Shown here: in pieces, positions 40,748 to 54,709 of the stretch | How positions within the stretch are numbered: position 1 is the first letter of the stretch | How the letters are laid out: the number at the start of each line of letters is the position of its first letter | Assembly: GCF_020740795.1 (NCBI RefSeq) | Contig: NC_067312.1 | Location: forward strand, 71,754,905-71,818,904 | Length of the DNA stretch: 64,000 nt | Source: Apus apus | Lineage: Eukaryota; Chordata; Aves; Apodiformes; Apodidae | Direction of reading: 5' to 3' | Translations under genes and position numbers: made by a program | Notes under the pieces: model-generated | Databases searched by the model: none | What the model saw: only the letters and a program-made list of their open reading frames with translations | What the model was told of the DNA's origin: nothing

Positions 40748-42769
40748 CGATGACATAGAAAGGTACCTCTGTTTTTTGCTTTATAAAACAGATTCTGTCA
40801 ATTGGAGTCCCTTCGTTTTAGAGAAGCTACTTCCTGCAACCTCCACATATCAATGGTCTACAAAGCATTACTGCAATCGTGCTCGAGAGCTGGCTCTTCA
40901 GATAGATTGTGTTTGTATTTTGACATCTTCTTAATCAAAAAGCCTCTTCTAAGCCTTGAGCAGGCAAGCCTGGAGGTCACTGGAGTTCAGTAAGAAAACT
41001 TGATCACTTTCTCTCATTTTTCTTGCCTCTTGGTCATATTTACAAAGCTAGCTTTTCATCAAGCTCTCATTGCTTCCCAAATCCAATCCTATTACCTATG
41101 CCTCTTCTCCAAGGTGCTTTCTTGGTCACAGTTACACCTCCCAGTTGCCTGCATAACTCCTACAAGGCCATTTACTTTGGGAAGCTCTGCCAGAGATTTT
41201 TCAGCTTCTCTAACCTTCTGTCTTATTGATACTTCCACCTCTGCCAGTTCTTTTTTGGATGCTTGGATTTTTACAGGGGTGTAAATTATTTAAGTTTCTA
41301 GTGTTCTGTTTCCCTGCCGAAGGTGAATAAAAGCCAGATGCTTATCTTCTTTCAATAATTTGAAAAGATCTCATATAGGGTATATTATTAGACAGGTTCT
41401 TACAAACTGTTCTATTGACCTGTTTATGATACTACATAATAATAATACTTTAATATTATTAATTATTATTATTGTTGTTACTGTCTTTGGTCTTTCCATT
41501 TGCCTTTCTGTATCTAAACTTGCAGTGCTAGATTTCGTGCTTTAAAGTGAATGTTTAGTCCAGTCCATAGAAAATTTCTAAGCAGTCAGACAGAATTTTG
41601 GAATTTTTTTTGTGTACTGTAAAAAGGCAAAGAATTGTATTCAAAGACTGCTTAAGTGAGTGGACATTCTGCCATTTATTTAATTAGCATGACATTAAGA
41701 CATTAAAGCATGGAAACTCTAGGCCTGAGGTTTGCATTGGTCATGTTCAGTCTACTGAGCAACAAATTAGCACTACTATCTGTTGCTGACTGTTAAGTTC
41801 TATCAGGCACAGCACCCAGGATGACAAGAAACATGTTTTCTACAGTGCTAGTCTCATTTCAGTTTTCTGTGGTGAATGGTTGCCCATCTATCCTACAACC
41901 CATGCCAGGTCTCCCCTAGGAGTCTTCCTTTGTTCTCAGCCACATAAAAACTGCAAATGTTTTTGAAGCAGACCTGGAAGATGCATTTACCTGACCTAAA
42001 GTCTTCTCCAGTTTCCACCAAGTACGAGTGTAAACTTGGTGGAAAAACTAGTTTTATACAATAAAACCAAAATAAGCCCCAAACACCATCCTCCAAGACA
42101 ATGAAAATAAGGAAGTTTCCTTTCTGGAAACAGGACAAAAAGGAATGAACTTAAGAGAAGTCAGAAAAATCACATGCTGATACTGTATCTAGAACTTCTG
42201 TGTCATTGCAAGCAGCAGCTTTCAAGACTAATAAAAACTTACAAGTCACTCAAGCCAAATGATCTAATCACAAAAAAAATACCTTGGGCTTATATTTTTT
42301 GCTTAGGAAATATTGTGAAAGTTATTGGGATGCTAAAGTTAGAAAACACTCCAGGTAAAGATAATATATTGAGATATGCAAATAGGCCAGATCCTACCTA
42401 TTGTATGTAAGGGAGGTTTAACATCTCTCTTCTGACCCTCCTATATTCAATTCAGCGGAGTTTTCATTCCTTTTACCCACCTAAGCTGACTGTACCAGCA
42501 ATATAAAAAACAATATTAAAAACATTAACAGTGCTTTCACATCCTTGAAGGATCCCACTGTGTGAGAGAACAGATGCATGGCCAGCCATTCTGCGTAGGA
42601 GCCTGGTGCCAGCCTGCTGTTAGGAATTACTAGCAATATACCATTTTTGGCATGGATCCTGGCAAAGCAGAAAATGAGAGCCCTTGTCCAGCCAACCATG
42701 GGTGCTTAGTCCTGTCCTCTCTCTTCTTTGTGGTCTAAGAATTGCACTGTCTGCACACTCGGTGTCATT

Positions 42770-42850
42770 GAGAATGACTTTAACAAGCCACTCAGTTTCC
42801 TAGAGAAATAACAACAGTGATATAATGCCCTGCTTATTTTCTAAACCGCT
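42770..42850 (+). repeat. MIR-like SINE 3' remnant, plus strand
   Basis: GACTTTAACAAGCCACTCAG followed by TTTCCTAGAGAAATAACAAC and AGTGATATAATGCCCTGCTT tracks the 3' half of MIR (the part after the conserved core, with the CAGTTTCCTC motif). Weak and short; chance similarity is possible. Confidence 0.35.
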
Positions 42851-43127
42851 GTTAGACATTGCTAGTGCAAGTCCCCACTGAATCACTGCTTCTAAGAAGG
42901 TAAACACTTTATTTTACAACAGCACTGTTTTCATCAAACATCTGCCTCTTACTTGCAATGATTTCTTTGGGTATTTGGTCACAAAGTGCTAGCAGTGGGT
43001 GCAGCCAGATCAAAGCCATATGGGGATCACTTGTAAAAGCAAGATTCTTTCAACAATTTTTAAATTGAATTAATCAGCAATCAATGGCAAAACATACTTT
43101 CTACTGAGATCAGTTATTTGAAAGGGG

Positions 43128-43290
43128 AGAAAGGTCTAGAGGTTAGGGCATGAGTTCAGACTTTAAGGGACACGAGTTCAACTCTCTATCCTTCATATGG
43201 GACCTTGGAGGGCACGCAAGTGGTGGGGAGGATTGATTTTCGTTATCTTAGCTCACTATCTGTGACACAGTGTAACACTATTTTTTGATC
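43128..43290 (+). repeat. MIR-type SINE remnant, plus strand
   Basis: The best SINE match in the window: CTAGAGGTTAGGGCATGAGT at the tRNA-like head, GGACACGAGTTCAACTCTCT at the B-box position, GGGACCTTGGAGGGCACGCA at the MIR core, then a worn 3' half. Blocks occur in the correct order and spacing for an old MIR copy, but the tail is unclear. Confidence 0.55.
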
Positions 43291-44055
43291 TTCAGAGGGT
43301 ATTATGGAAATGAATGCATTTACAGTCAGAAGGAGCTTTCATGTTGCTTCAATGACATATCAGTATCAAGGGAAAGAGGTTTTACTCATGAGGGGAAAGC
43401 TTAACAACACTTTGCACCTTCATGTGCTGAAGCACCATGTGATAACTGATCATTTGTATCACGCAGGCGAACATGTAAATGTAAACATGTAAATTTACTT
43501 TTACCAAGCTTCCATCTGCTTTTCTTAAATATCTTTTCATTGCAAAATCTTTAGCCTGAGAGCACTGGAAAAACACGAGTCATATGATTGTTTAGTTAAC
43601 TTGTTAGCTGAATTCTATTGAAAACAAATAATTCACATTTTTAAGATTATGGATGGATGTTTGTAAGGCATTTTACCAAAATGAAGGCTTCCAAATTTCA
43701 TTGTTAAGCAGTGTTGTCTCATTATTATGCATTCACATGTTTGTTTTGGTTTACCAAACAATCAACAACAGTGAAAATATGATACATTTAAACTATGGTT
43801 TGAAAGCTACTTTTTATTCTGAGTCAAAACAGTGTACAACCCTCTCCATTATTTATGAAAAAAAATATTCTTTGTGGGTTTACAGCAATGGTAACAGAGA
43901 CTCACACAGACATCCTTTGTCAGTCACAGGTAAGAAAGATGCCAAAACCTAGTTTATTCAAAGGTAAAGACTCTGTATATCTGCCACTTGCAGATACTGG
44001 TAAATAGTGATTGTAGTTCTGTGCTTCGAACCAAGTAAATGAACAGTAACACTAG

Positions 44056-44083
44056 AAACAAACAAACAAACAAATAAATAAAT
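44056..44083. repeat. (AAAC)n/(AAAT)n simple repeat
   Basis: Four AAAC-type units passing into three AAAT units, a compound tetranucleotide repeat. Confidence 0.9.
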
Positions 44084-44839
44084 ATTAAATTCATTTGATT
44101 TGCAAGAAAAAGATAATAACATAAAAACTGAAATTGTAAACTTATAATCTGGAAGAAATATATCTCTGAAGCTGTAAAGTTTGTTTGTGACAAGTAGATC
44201 ATAAGTGTAATCCCAGAGAAGAAGAAAACCTTTGCCACAGGTAGATCACATCAGTCTAGTTCTGTGTCTAGATAAGAACGCAATCTGATCATGCTACTTG
44301 GTTTCCAGGAAAGCATCAAACCATTTTCTGTGACTCAACCTGAAAAGTTATTCTTGAGAATAGAGAAGGAAATTACTTGTAAAAGGAGGCAAGGGCTCTC
44401 AAAATAGGCAGATGATATTATAGTTGTGGCAAACCCCAAAATTTTGCTACAGGCCATCAACAGGCAAGTTCAAGGAGCAAACGCAGGATCAGATCTGTTA
44501 TATGGAGTATTTTAATTAATGAGCTGGCACAGGAAGTACATACATATGCATTTAATCTGTGGATGAAGAAATGGTAGAGGCATTGTCTGTATGAAACAGA
44601 ATCAGCAAGTGGTACTGGATTAAGTGGATGGTTAGGCAGATGGTCTCCATGAATGTTGCAGAAGAAAATGGAAGTTTTGGCAATGGAGCTGCCAATGAGC
44701 ATCACAGAGCTGCTCATTGCTTTGGCAATCTCTTTTCCAATCCTTATCACTGGCAACACCCTCAGGCATATTGCCTGCATTCCTGATACTGTGGGATCAG
44801 GAGGCAGTAATTTAAAATGGGACGCATGCAGGCAAGGGT

Positions 44840-45215
44840 AATCAGAGGAAATGAAAACCTGGTTTATAAAAGGAGACCCAAAGAGCTTGTCTTGGTTAGT
44901 CTGGCAAAACACAGCTGAGCAAGGATATAATCGCTCTCTATAAGTGTATCATGGAGTAAATGCCAGAGGAGAAAAAGGACATTTCAGCTGAAATTTAGAA
45001 ACTGAACAAGTGGGGCCATAAGTAACTTTAAACTGGAAATAAAATTATTTTAAGGTGTAGAAAAACATCACAGTTTTCTAAAGACCCTTTACCAGGGAGG
45101 GAAGAAATACAGCTAGTTTGAAACTAGAATTTGTTTGCTCTATGAAAAGGTGCCTGGGATGAAGAGGGACGTGGATAGAAGAGGACTACATTATGATGCA
45201 GGGGATCCCTTTTGT
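44840..45215 (+). mobile_element. Probable ancient CR1-like LINE remnant, plus strand
   Basis: Successive blocks match in order the 3' region of older CR1 families: GAGCTTGTCTTGGTTAGTCT then GCAAAACACAGCTGAGCAAG, then GATATAATCGCTCTCTATAA and GTGTATCATGGAGTAAATGC, and farther on TTTAAACTGGAAATAAAATT and AGCTAGTTTGAAACTAGAAT. It is strongly diverged and has no open frame. The 151-codon open frame on the opposite strand (44457-44912) partly overlaps it and is not regarded as a gene. Confidence 0.55.
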
Positions 45216-45346
45216 TTGTTCTTGTATAACTAGCTTTTGCAAAGGCCTCATTTTAAGTAGGTTAATCAATTCCTCTTTAAGCAGAATTTTTTTCTGTCCT
45301 TTTATGGCATATCCAAACTCTTCTGGCTACTGTTATTAGTGATATC

Positions 45347-45635
45347 ACAGAATCACAGAATCATTCTGGTTGGAAAAGACCTTTAAGATAATTGAGTCCA
45401 ACCTTTAACATAACTCTACCAAGTCCAGTGCTTAAACCATGTCACTAAGAGCCACAACTACACATCTTTTAAATACCTCCAGGGATGGTGATTCAACCAC
45501 CTCCCTGGGCAGCCTATTCTAGTGTTTTATAACCCTTTCAGTGATCAAGTTTGTCCTAATATTTAATCTAAACCTCCTCTGGCACAACTTGAGCCCATTT
45601 CCTCTTGCCCTGAGTCCATTTCCTCTTGTCTTGAT
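45347..45635 (-). mobile_element. CR1 LINE 3' fragment, minus strand
   Basis: It starts with reversed CR1 tail repeats (CACAGAATCACAGAATCATT), then GGTTGGAAAAGACCTTTAAG, and continues through the usual antisense blocks CTCCAGGGATGGTGATTCAA and CAACTTGAGCCCATTTCCTC. The block CCATTTCCTCTTG occurs twice in close succession near 45595-45635, where CR1 similarity ends. About 290 bp; no coding capacity. Confidence 0.92.
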
Positions 45636-47406
45636 CCAATATGCTCAGGCAGAGCTTCCTATTGCTCCAAATGCAGCTACAGACATGCTCTCAATAATAT
45701 GCAGCCCTAGCAGCAAAACAGCTTTCTCATCATAGGGAGAGAGATCTCAAAGCAGCTTCTAATACTCTGAATTGGTATCTGACCCCTGTGATTTCCTAGG
45801 TAGACTCTATGCTTTACATAACAACACCTCTGTCCCTGATACAGCTCACTAAGTATCTGCAAATGAAATTGAGACACATGTGGCTGGCTTAATGGCCTGA
45901 CATTTGCAATGTTCAGTCATATGGAAGGTTTGGCTCTGTCTGCTGCAGTGGTTATGTGCAAAATGTGAAGAAGACAGCTCTTATGCTCCAGAAGTAAAGC
46001 AGAACAACGCACAGTACATTTATTTTCCACAGTGCATTTTGGTTATGTTGTTGGGTGTTATTTTTTTAGATTTAGGATTATGCAAAATTAAGGGAAAATG
46101 GCAGTGAATCACTAAGAAGAATGACTCAGGATATTAAGTTGAGAAAATAAAGAGAATTTCAACAGTTACTTGTAAATCAAGGACATAATGTGAAAAAGAA
46201 TATGTACTCCCAATACATTATGCTGGTTTAACAACCAGGAAATAGTTCAACGGTTTGAGTATATTTCAGAAAATTCAAAATGTAGATTAACTGAATAATT
46301 TGCAACTGTTTTATAAAATAATAAGGCAAAACGTGTCATGGTAAATAAAACTCTCTTAAGATGTGTGAGAAAAACAGCTTGCAGAGTATGTAGTTTAGTG
46401 CACCTAGTACAAGAAAAGCACTACATCACATTTTAGATTCAGATATATTTGAATGTAAGTATATATGACTAATGAAATACCTACATTCTTCATTACCAAA
46501 TTAAGTAACAGACAAGAAAAAGAATGTATGGAAAGCCACAGACGGCACTGAATTGAGTTTAGTGCACACAAACACAGAGATTGTAGAACAAAAGCCTATT
46601 TGCTGAGTTACGACATAAAAGATAATACATTTTTTAAAAACTAATATCATAGTTAATTGAACTGTTTTGACATTTATTTTGGCTTCCAGCAATATCTGCT
46701 GGCATTTGGTCAGTCCTTCAGGTACAGTAAACCTGTGCAGATCTCAGAAAACAAAGCAAAACAAAACAACAAAAGAAAACAGACCAAGCAACAGGTTTTG
46801 TTGACAACCTCTGAATTGGAAACTCAACTAATAAGGAAAATTGATTGATTTAGATTATGCCAGATAAGGCCATATCCTTGCTTAGTAAATAATAAGAATA
46901 CCCACAACACAGGTGTGCTGAAAATGAATGGGGGTATGCAAGTAGGATATCCAGTTTAAATAAACAACAAACAGGATTCACACACTTTTTGCAAGTGCCT
47001 CTCAACAAAGTTAATTACAGGAATCAGCATTCCTACAGTCATCCAGAACAAATGCAAGGCTTTTGCTTGCACTTTAAGGACCTCAGGATTATGCAGGCTG
47101 TTTCAACTTCACAGACATAAGAATAGCACTTGTCAGGGCTTTGAACACCCTCCCACCAGCCTTACCCAATCCACACCCTCACATCTCAAGTGAAGGTGTG
47201 TTTGCGACAGTGTTTGTCACACTGTGCGGGATGGTGAGAATCCCAGGAAGGAGCAGACATATTCTACATATGGATAGGGATCCTTTACTCCTTTACCTCG
47301 TACTGTAAATTAAAGTTGTTGGAAAGGAAAGACAGAGAAGGTCTGCAGTATTCCTGCCCTTTTTGAAGAGTATATATTCCTATATATAGATAAGCAATTA
47401 CTGCAG

Positions 47407-47410
<4 letters not shown>

Positions 47411-47438
<28 letters not shown>
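47411..47438. repeat. (TTTA)7 microsatellite
   Basis: Seven TTTA units, nearly perfect; the last unit ends TTTT. Confidence 0.95.
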
Positions 47439-48749
47439 CAGTTACCGACCTTTGCTGATACTTTCACACTGAGTACTTGACCAAAGAGACTAGAGTGGCA
47501 AATTGCTTGTGAGGAAAATTTCCATAAGAAGCTCCATATACTGCAAATAGGGGCTAAAATTATGGCTTGGGGTAAAAAACTGAAAAGCAATTGAAAAAAT
47601 TGCATTACAAGTCGAAAGAACTTCTCTCCAAAATTGTCTGAGTGGAGACTCCCTGCACCAAATTGCTCCTAGTAGAAAAAGGATTGGTTTTTCCTTTTGC
47701 GTGCTAATGGCAGGAGTTGTTTCCTTCACTGCCCCACAGGGAAGAAAACAGGAGGATTTACTAGGGTTCACACTGGCAAGCTGGTGTTCCTGCTCATTTC
47801 TTCTCAGATTCTCCACAGTCTGTACTCTGGAATAATTGCAGTTTTTCTCCACACCATAGATCTGTACTGATCATCAGCAAGGCCTACCATTTCACTACTG
47901 CTTTTAGAAATTAGGGTTATGATTTTCAACTAGGACTATATATTATTAAATAAACTAACTGAGGTACTGTCTTCTACTTAAATCAGCTGTCATCTCAGTG
48001 TCTTGTAAAAAATTGCCAAACTACATAAACTGCAGAGCACACAGAGCATGAGACACTCTTCTGGGCTCTCACTTACCAGTAGTTTCAATATTGCAGCTTC
48101 AGCTCAGTTTCATTTCTTTCTTAGAGGCCAAACACACAGATTCACTTACATCCAAGTGTCAGGGTTCACAGTCCAAATGCCATTATTGAGGCTGCTTTGC
48201 TGGGGCATGTTTTTGAAAGAGTCAAATAACAAGGGTTTAAAAAAGAAGCCCAAAACACCCCAGCCTATCTCTGTGAAGACCTCCATAAACTAACCCTAGC
48301 AGAGCTCCACCTCTCAGCCTGAGGGCTTCTAAACAAGACAGTGGGAGCTGTGCTAATCCCTAATTAAATTTAATCTACACTAGAAAAGGTTTGTTGATTT
48401 AGCCACATTTAGCAATGATGACAGATCAGTCCTTAAATAGATTTAGCTACAAGTGAAAAAAAAATCCTACAAGAGCATCCTCGGTAGCAGTTGGTGAGCA
48501 AAGTAGACTGTAGTATAGAAAGCACAGGTTTCTTACACTTCTGCAACTGCGTCAATGGTGGATGACAAAGTGGACAAGTGACCTATGGAGCAGGCACAGA
48601 CCTCTCTTCCTGCTCTCCCATGCCCATGCCTGCCTTTCAGAAAACTGAAGGCTTGCACGCTTGAACCAGCCCAGCAACTTGCCACTGTGTTGGCTGTGAT
48701 GCTGCTGCATCGTGCTGGAACAGATGCTCTGCCTGAGCCCCAGCAGGAA

Positions 48750-49482
48750 AACTTGGGAACACATAACCCAGCAGTGCAGTTCAGACTGGGATCCATTTAG
48801 TTGGACAGTAGCTCTGTGGAAAGGGAGCTGTGGGTCTTGGTGGACAACAGGTTCTACATGACTGAACAATGGGCTCCAGCAGCAAAGAAAGCCAACAGGA
48901 TGCTGAGCTGCATCAACAAGGGCATCACCAGCAGAGATATAGAAGTCATAATCTTGCTCTACTCAGCACTTGTAAGACCACACCTAGAGTATTCCCTGCA
49001 GTTCTGGTCTTCTCTACAAAAAGGATGAAGAATGGCTGGAAAAGGTCCAGAGAAGGGCCACAAGGATGATCAGAGGACTGGAGGACCTGCCATATGAGGA
49101 GAGGCTTAGAAAACTGGGTTTGTTCAGCCTCGAGAAAAGAAGGCTTCAAGGAGAACTAATTTCAATATTTCTTAGCTACCAAGAAGATGGAGACTCCCTA
49201 TTGACAAGGAGTCACATGGAAAAGACAAGTAGTAATGGGCACAATTTGCTCCTGAGGAGATCCTGATTGGACACAAGAGGTACATTTTTCACCATTAGGA
49301 CAGTCAAACATTGAAATAGTCTCCCAAGGGAAGTGGTAGATTCCTCCACATTGGACAGTTTTAAGTCTCAGCTTTACAGGGTGCTGGGCCATCTCATATG
49401 TACTATAGTATTACCTAAAAAGGTTGCACCAGATGATTCTTGAGGTGCCTTCCAACCTAGCCTTCTATGATTCTATGATAAA
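48750..49482 (+). pseudogene. CR1 LINE fragment with decayed ORF2 C-terminus, plus strand
   Basis: Plus-strand translation in one frame from about 48750 to 49028 gives CR1 reverse-transcriptase C-terminal sequence (QFRLG, then VERELWVLVDN, then YSALVRPHLEYSLQFW), with an in-frame TAG at 48798-48800. A frameshift near 49025 moves the rest to another frame, which continues LEDLPYEERLRKLGLFSLEK and RRLQGELIS. The 3' end carries the CR1 tail, CTTCTATGATTCTATGAT, ending at about 49482. Broken by stops and a frameshift, hence inactive. It is the most coding-rich mobile element fragment in the window. Confidence 0.93.
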
Positions 49483-52400
49483 ATGAATACTTAGTCACAA
49501 ATTATTAACTTGGCTGTTCTCTGGGATTGAAAACTCAAAGGATGGACTTGAGCACGTCCCACATGCAACCTCCACACCCAACCCTCCTTCATATTCGTGT
49601 AATGGTCAATCTGTTTCTAAAATGGGTTATTCATTTCACAACTGCTATTTTAACACTCTCACAGGGACTGCACATCCAAAGGGAGAACAGTTTCTCATTT
49701 TAAGGGCCACAGCTAGTACTAGAGCAAAACCTAGTGAAGAAAATGTCACAGAAATTAGCAGAAGATTAAAAAACATGGTTTAATTGGCTGACATATGCTA
49801 ATAATCTTATAAAATACCTGTTTTTTTGTTCAAATTGAGGGATAGATACTATTTTAAAAGTACTTTCATGAACCTCAGAATGAAGCAATCTGAAAAGCAT
49901 AAATCTAACAAATGAGCTTTTTAATAATCTAGTCTCACTGGAAACACTGTAGACAGTAGAAATCTATTTCTAAAAAATCAGGTCATTGTTCTAATTAAAT
50001 CTGACATAGACATAAAATCATTCATAGATAACCTGCGTTTAATGAAGAACAATTTCGCACCTCCAAAAGATTATACTACATAGAATTAATGCCTTTGAAC
50101 CTTGCAATTTTCATATGAAATGTACATGACACATCTTTCGAGGTATAGTCATGGTTCTGTTTTACATAAATGTAGATTAAGGACCGTTTTTCTGCATTTC
50201 TAGGCTAACTTGCAGCATTCAGCTTTGATCTTTGTTGGTGTCAAGATGGAACAATTCCTGACTTTGGATAACAGAGGCATTTTACTCTCAGGGAGTCACA
50301 GTGCCTCAAATGTGCTGCAGGGGGAAACAATGGAAGAAATGTAATACTTCCTCTTCTATGGGAAGAGGAGGACAATTGCTGCAAGAAAACAAGATTTTTC
50401 TCTAAGCATGTGGGGCAAGGAGCTGGGTTAGAGGAGCACTATTTTTGCCTGGGCATCTGACTGGGGCTTCAGTTCTGGGTGGGCCAAGGGAAGACAGCTC
50501 TTCCTCTGCTGTAAAGCAGCTCTAAATGCATAAATGTTATACTAAGCAAACCAGACTGTAGTCTAGACTTTGGCAGTTAAGACAAAATTATGACTGCAGG
50601 GAGGACTGCAGGTTCCCTGCTAAAATAAGTGGGAGAACAGAAGCTGAGACTCAGCAAGTCTATCATTCTGACCCTGAAATCGCCAACTGACAGATTATTC
50701 TGCAAAAAGCAGGTGGTGGTTGCAACAGATCACATCTCTTGGGGGCAGACTGAGAGCAAAAAGAGAAAACCAAAATCAGAGGAAAAAAATGAGAATATGC
50801 TGTGGTTTGCACAGTTCCTTGCAGTTACTGTGTGAGTTAGTGGGTGACCTCTATTTTGCAAGTGAGACATCAAAGACTGTAAAGCCAGATGCTATTTAAG
50901 AGCTGAGAAATTCCCTTCATTTTTACTATAAAAGGACTGCCACACATATTTTATGAAGGATTTCAAATTAGTCATAAGGAAAAAAAAAAAAAAAAGGAAA
51001 GCCTTCAACATCAGTCCTCTACTGCAAACACCGCACTTTAAATGTCTCAAATTAGGTTTTGCTGGAAAAAAGATACTGGCACACTCATAATCCAACATAC
51101 TTTCCATTATAAACTCATTTCTAGTGTAAACTCTGAACGTAAAAGCTATAAATAGCACCTTGAATACAACATAGACTTTCATTGTGTGCTCTGAATTCAG
51201 AAACAATATTTAGACTTTAGCTGATTTCTTTCTTTATAATTATTCATGACTTTTACAATTTATTTACTATTTTTGTACCTTTTAATACAATTTTGTAAGA
51301 AAGTTTTAAAATAATATTATTCAAACAGGACATAAAATATGTGTTTGCAATGAAAGGTCTCACACTTTCCACTCAGTGAGCAAAACTGCAGTTCCTTGCT
51401 ATGCCACAGCACATCAAGCAGCAAATCTTTGGAAGAAAGAGCACCCAGGACTAAGGACTAGTATCTTTCATATCCAACCTCTCCAAGCTCACTTCAAAAT
51501 TTTATTGCTGTTAAGCACCTCCTCTTTTTTGGTCTATTATGATTTTATCCAAAATACTTTTTTAAAAATGTTTTTTCAGAAGTCTTTCCACTCAGAAAAG
51601 TGTTTCACTGTTTTCCAATGTGCTTCCAGGTCTGTGTTCACCCCAGCTTAAAAATTCTCTTGTCTCATGTTTACTTGGTGAGAAAATAAGACAATGAAAT
51701 CTAATTACCTAGCATTCCCTAGGACATCTAGAAATAGATCCTCTGGATATTCTAAAACACTTGAGACCATGCTGTTAGCTGGGAAAAAAGAAATACCTAT
51801 GAAAAAACAACTAACCAAACAAAAAAACTAAGGTAAATATTTTCAAAATGTATGAAAGTATTTGAGACTGCTGGGTTATTAATTTCACAAGAGACAGCCA
51901 CAGCTTGCTGTAGTGACATGGTGTAAATTCATTAAACATTTTCAGCAGTGCAAGCCATCTGAGGCAATATCCTGACCTGGAAATGTTTTCTGGCAAACTG
52001 TTCCTTGCTGGTCTGTCACCTGACTCTCGTGGTGACTCTGTAGAGAATCTCTGAGCAGTGGACAGGATGCAGTCATTGCACAGACACTGTAAATTGAGTT
52101 TGTTACCATGTGTATGTATTGTCATATTTAGGATTCTCCACATAATGGACGTATAAAACCAAGAAGCCGTAAGATTTCCCTTTGCTTCGAAACTCCTGCA
52201 TGTGTTTCAGTACATAAGCTTTTCTTTTAAAGTAATTAAGAAATAATTTTTACTTCATCTCCACTTTTACCACATGACTTAATAGCAGTTGCTGTCTTTG
52301 TAATGAAAAGTGATATGTAAGAACTAAGTGTTATTTTCAGGGTTCTGAAGGAAACCTTCTGCATATGAGCTTGTGACAAGCAGGTCAGTGGTTCCTAGCT

Positions 52401-54216
52401 GAACGTGCGGTTTTCTGCCTAGACAGTATCTCTCAGAAAGGCTCAGAGCTCCTACTTGGTTCAAGAAGTAGAAGTATTATGTCAGAAGTGTAGCAACTAT
52501 TATTTAAATGAAACACAATTAATGCTTTCATGGGTGATAGCTTTACCAGAAATATTTTACTAGTTCACCTAAGTCAAACCACTGCAAGTAGGTCAACAGG
52601 CACATAGAGACTGCTGAGAGACATGGGGCTCAGCCCCTAGTCCTTCCATGTGCCACTCCTGCCACATGGCGATGGTGTGTACCACATGTACCCACAATAG
52701 GAAAGGATTAGACATCACACTTCTTAAAGCATCTTTTACTACTCTTTGCCCAGGTTCATGTTGGCTTTCCTGAAACTCCATGGTCATAAAAGTCCTCTCT
52801 CACATGCTAGAATCTTGAATACCCTAAAATCCGCTAAAATCCCCGATAACTTCTAATGCAATAAATACTCAGCCTAAAATGTGACCATGGTGTCTAGAAA
52901 CCGGTTTTAATATCAAAGTATGGGAGTGCGCTTGTGTGCATAATGTTACCCTGGCCCAACATTCCTTATGAAATAAATATGCACAAGATATGCTGCACTG
53001 ACTAGGCTGAATAAGATAAATAGGGGGAGATTTGACATGGGAAATGTGAGATGCATTTCTAATGCTGTCCTCTAAAAGTCAAGGCTCCTTGATATGTATA
53101 TTATCAAAGGTGGCTCAGGGTAGCTTGTGTGAACAGGCAGTTGCTAGAACTGTTGCAACAGTCAAGTTCTCAACATGTTGTTTGCCTGTGCCAGAACTCA
53201 AGAGAAATGCTGGTGCTGTCTCCACTTGGGAGAGCAAGTGGAACAGTGGACGTTCCTGCAGTGAAAAGGGCAGCTGCAGGGGCAGCAGTTGTTCTCTCTT
53301 TCCATCCATGAGCTGCGGGTGAGGTCTCCATAGCTTCCTCCTTCTGCTCTTTCTTCTAGTTCTGTCGGTCTCCCATCCTTTCCTGCTTGACCAAGAAAAG
53401 ATCTGCAAAGTCCTCCTTGGAACAATAAAACTCAGTGTCTCCTTTGTAGTGGTGAATCTTCATGTCAGATATCAGGAACCCATATATGAACTTTGTGACA
53501 TCCTTATCAAATACATACCCACACAAATGTGATTAGGAAAATCAGCAAATTAAGGATTGACACACTGGCTGAGACTCAATGCAAGGGCCTGGACATGTGC
53601 TAGTAGGTCAGACTGATGGTACTGTTTCCCAAATTATTTTGTAAAGGGAACACTGCTTGGCAGAAGACTGATGGCAGAGTCCTGACGAAGGCTAGTGTTC
53701 ATTGTAGGTTTTCCAGCCTGTCATTGCCTAAGAAGTGGCATGGCTAGATAAGGACCTACCACTGCAATGGGAAGCCTGGCTTTCCAATTCAGCATTATCA
53801 AACTTGAATTAGTTACCTTCCAATGCCTCAACAGAGAGATCACGTATGCTGATAACTGAATCCTTCCTTCAACACTTGAAGGAATAAAACCTTTGTAACA
53901 GTAGCAAACCATCTAGCCCAAGGAGCTAGGTTAGCATACAAGACATATTGACATGGAAGGTGATGTTGTTGGCCAGCATATGAAATAATTTTACCTGCTT
54001 TGAATATCCAATAAGAAATACCTAAAAATAATCACATGAAGTATATGAATTTATAAATTAAAAATTTCAGAAGCTGAATATATTTTAAAGGGATAATTTA
54101 GTCAGAAAGTCAACAGGAATATTATTGGCCTCTTAGTCCATGAGCCAGAAGACACTAGCATATGGACTCTTTACTGTAATTACTTAAGATTTTTTATGTT
54201 GTTGTGTTAACGTTTG

Positions 54217-54238
54217 GAAAACAAAACAAAACAAAACA
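54217..54238. repeat. (AAAAC)n microsatellite
   Basis: About four AAAAC units, with a second short cluster of the same motif at about 54255-54268. Confidence 0.9.
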
Positions 54239-54709
54239 TAAAAAAGCTCATCAACAAAACAAAACAAAGGAAAGTTACATTACTATTTTCAACAAAGCAT
54301 GAGCCAGAATTGCCTTTGTTTTGTCCTCTTAATGTACAGCAATAACCTTGTTGCTCAAAGCATTTTGACTGGAATTTTCTCTTCCACTCATACAAAACAC
54401 CTTAAGCTGAATAACGTGAGTTGCCTTGCATTGAAAAATATGTACAAATCTTGATATATAATTTCTACTACTATATGGATTTTTTCGGTTCTAAATTTGA
54501 TCACTATATGTGTATAGATATTAGTGATAAACTGCATTAATTTTTTGTACTATTTTTGTTGCTGCTTCCACATCTTCCCTGAGTAGTTTTGTTGCATTAT
54601 TTCCATTAAAAAATGGAAAAGTTTCTGGAGCAGACAGTGACTTTTTAAAAAACTGTACAACTCCCAGTCCTCTCAGGTTATCTGAATTATTTTCTTTACT
54701 TACATTAAC

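Noticed and set aside
44457..44912. 151-codon open frame on the minus strand, the longest in the window
   Set aside because: No recognisable domain. It partly overlaps a probable old CR1-like remnant that reads on the opposite strand, so chance openness is more likely than a gene.
48550..48749. Upstream extension of the plus-strand CR1 at 48750
   Set aside because: The frame stays open, but the translation no longer resembles reverse transcriptase, so the element start was set at about 48750.
53060..53450. Possible solo LTR (GC-richer block with AATAAA-type signal followed by a T-rich end)
   Set aside because: No convincing TG...CA ends, no target-site duplication and no primer-binding or coding retroviral sequence seen nearby.
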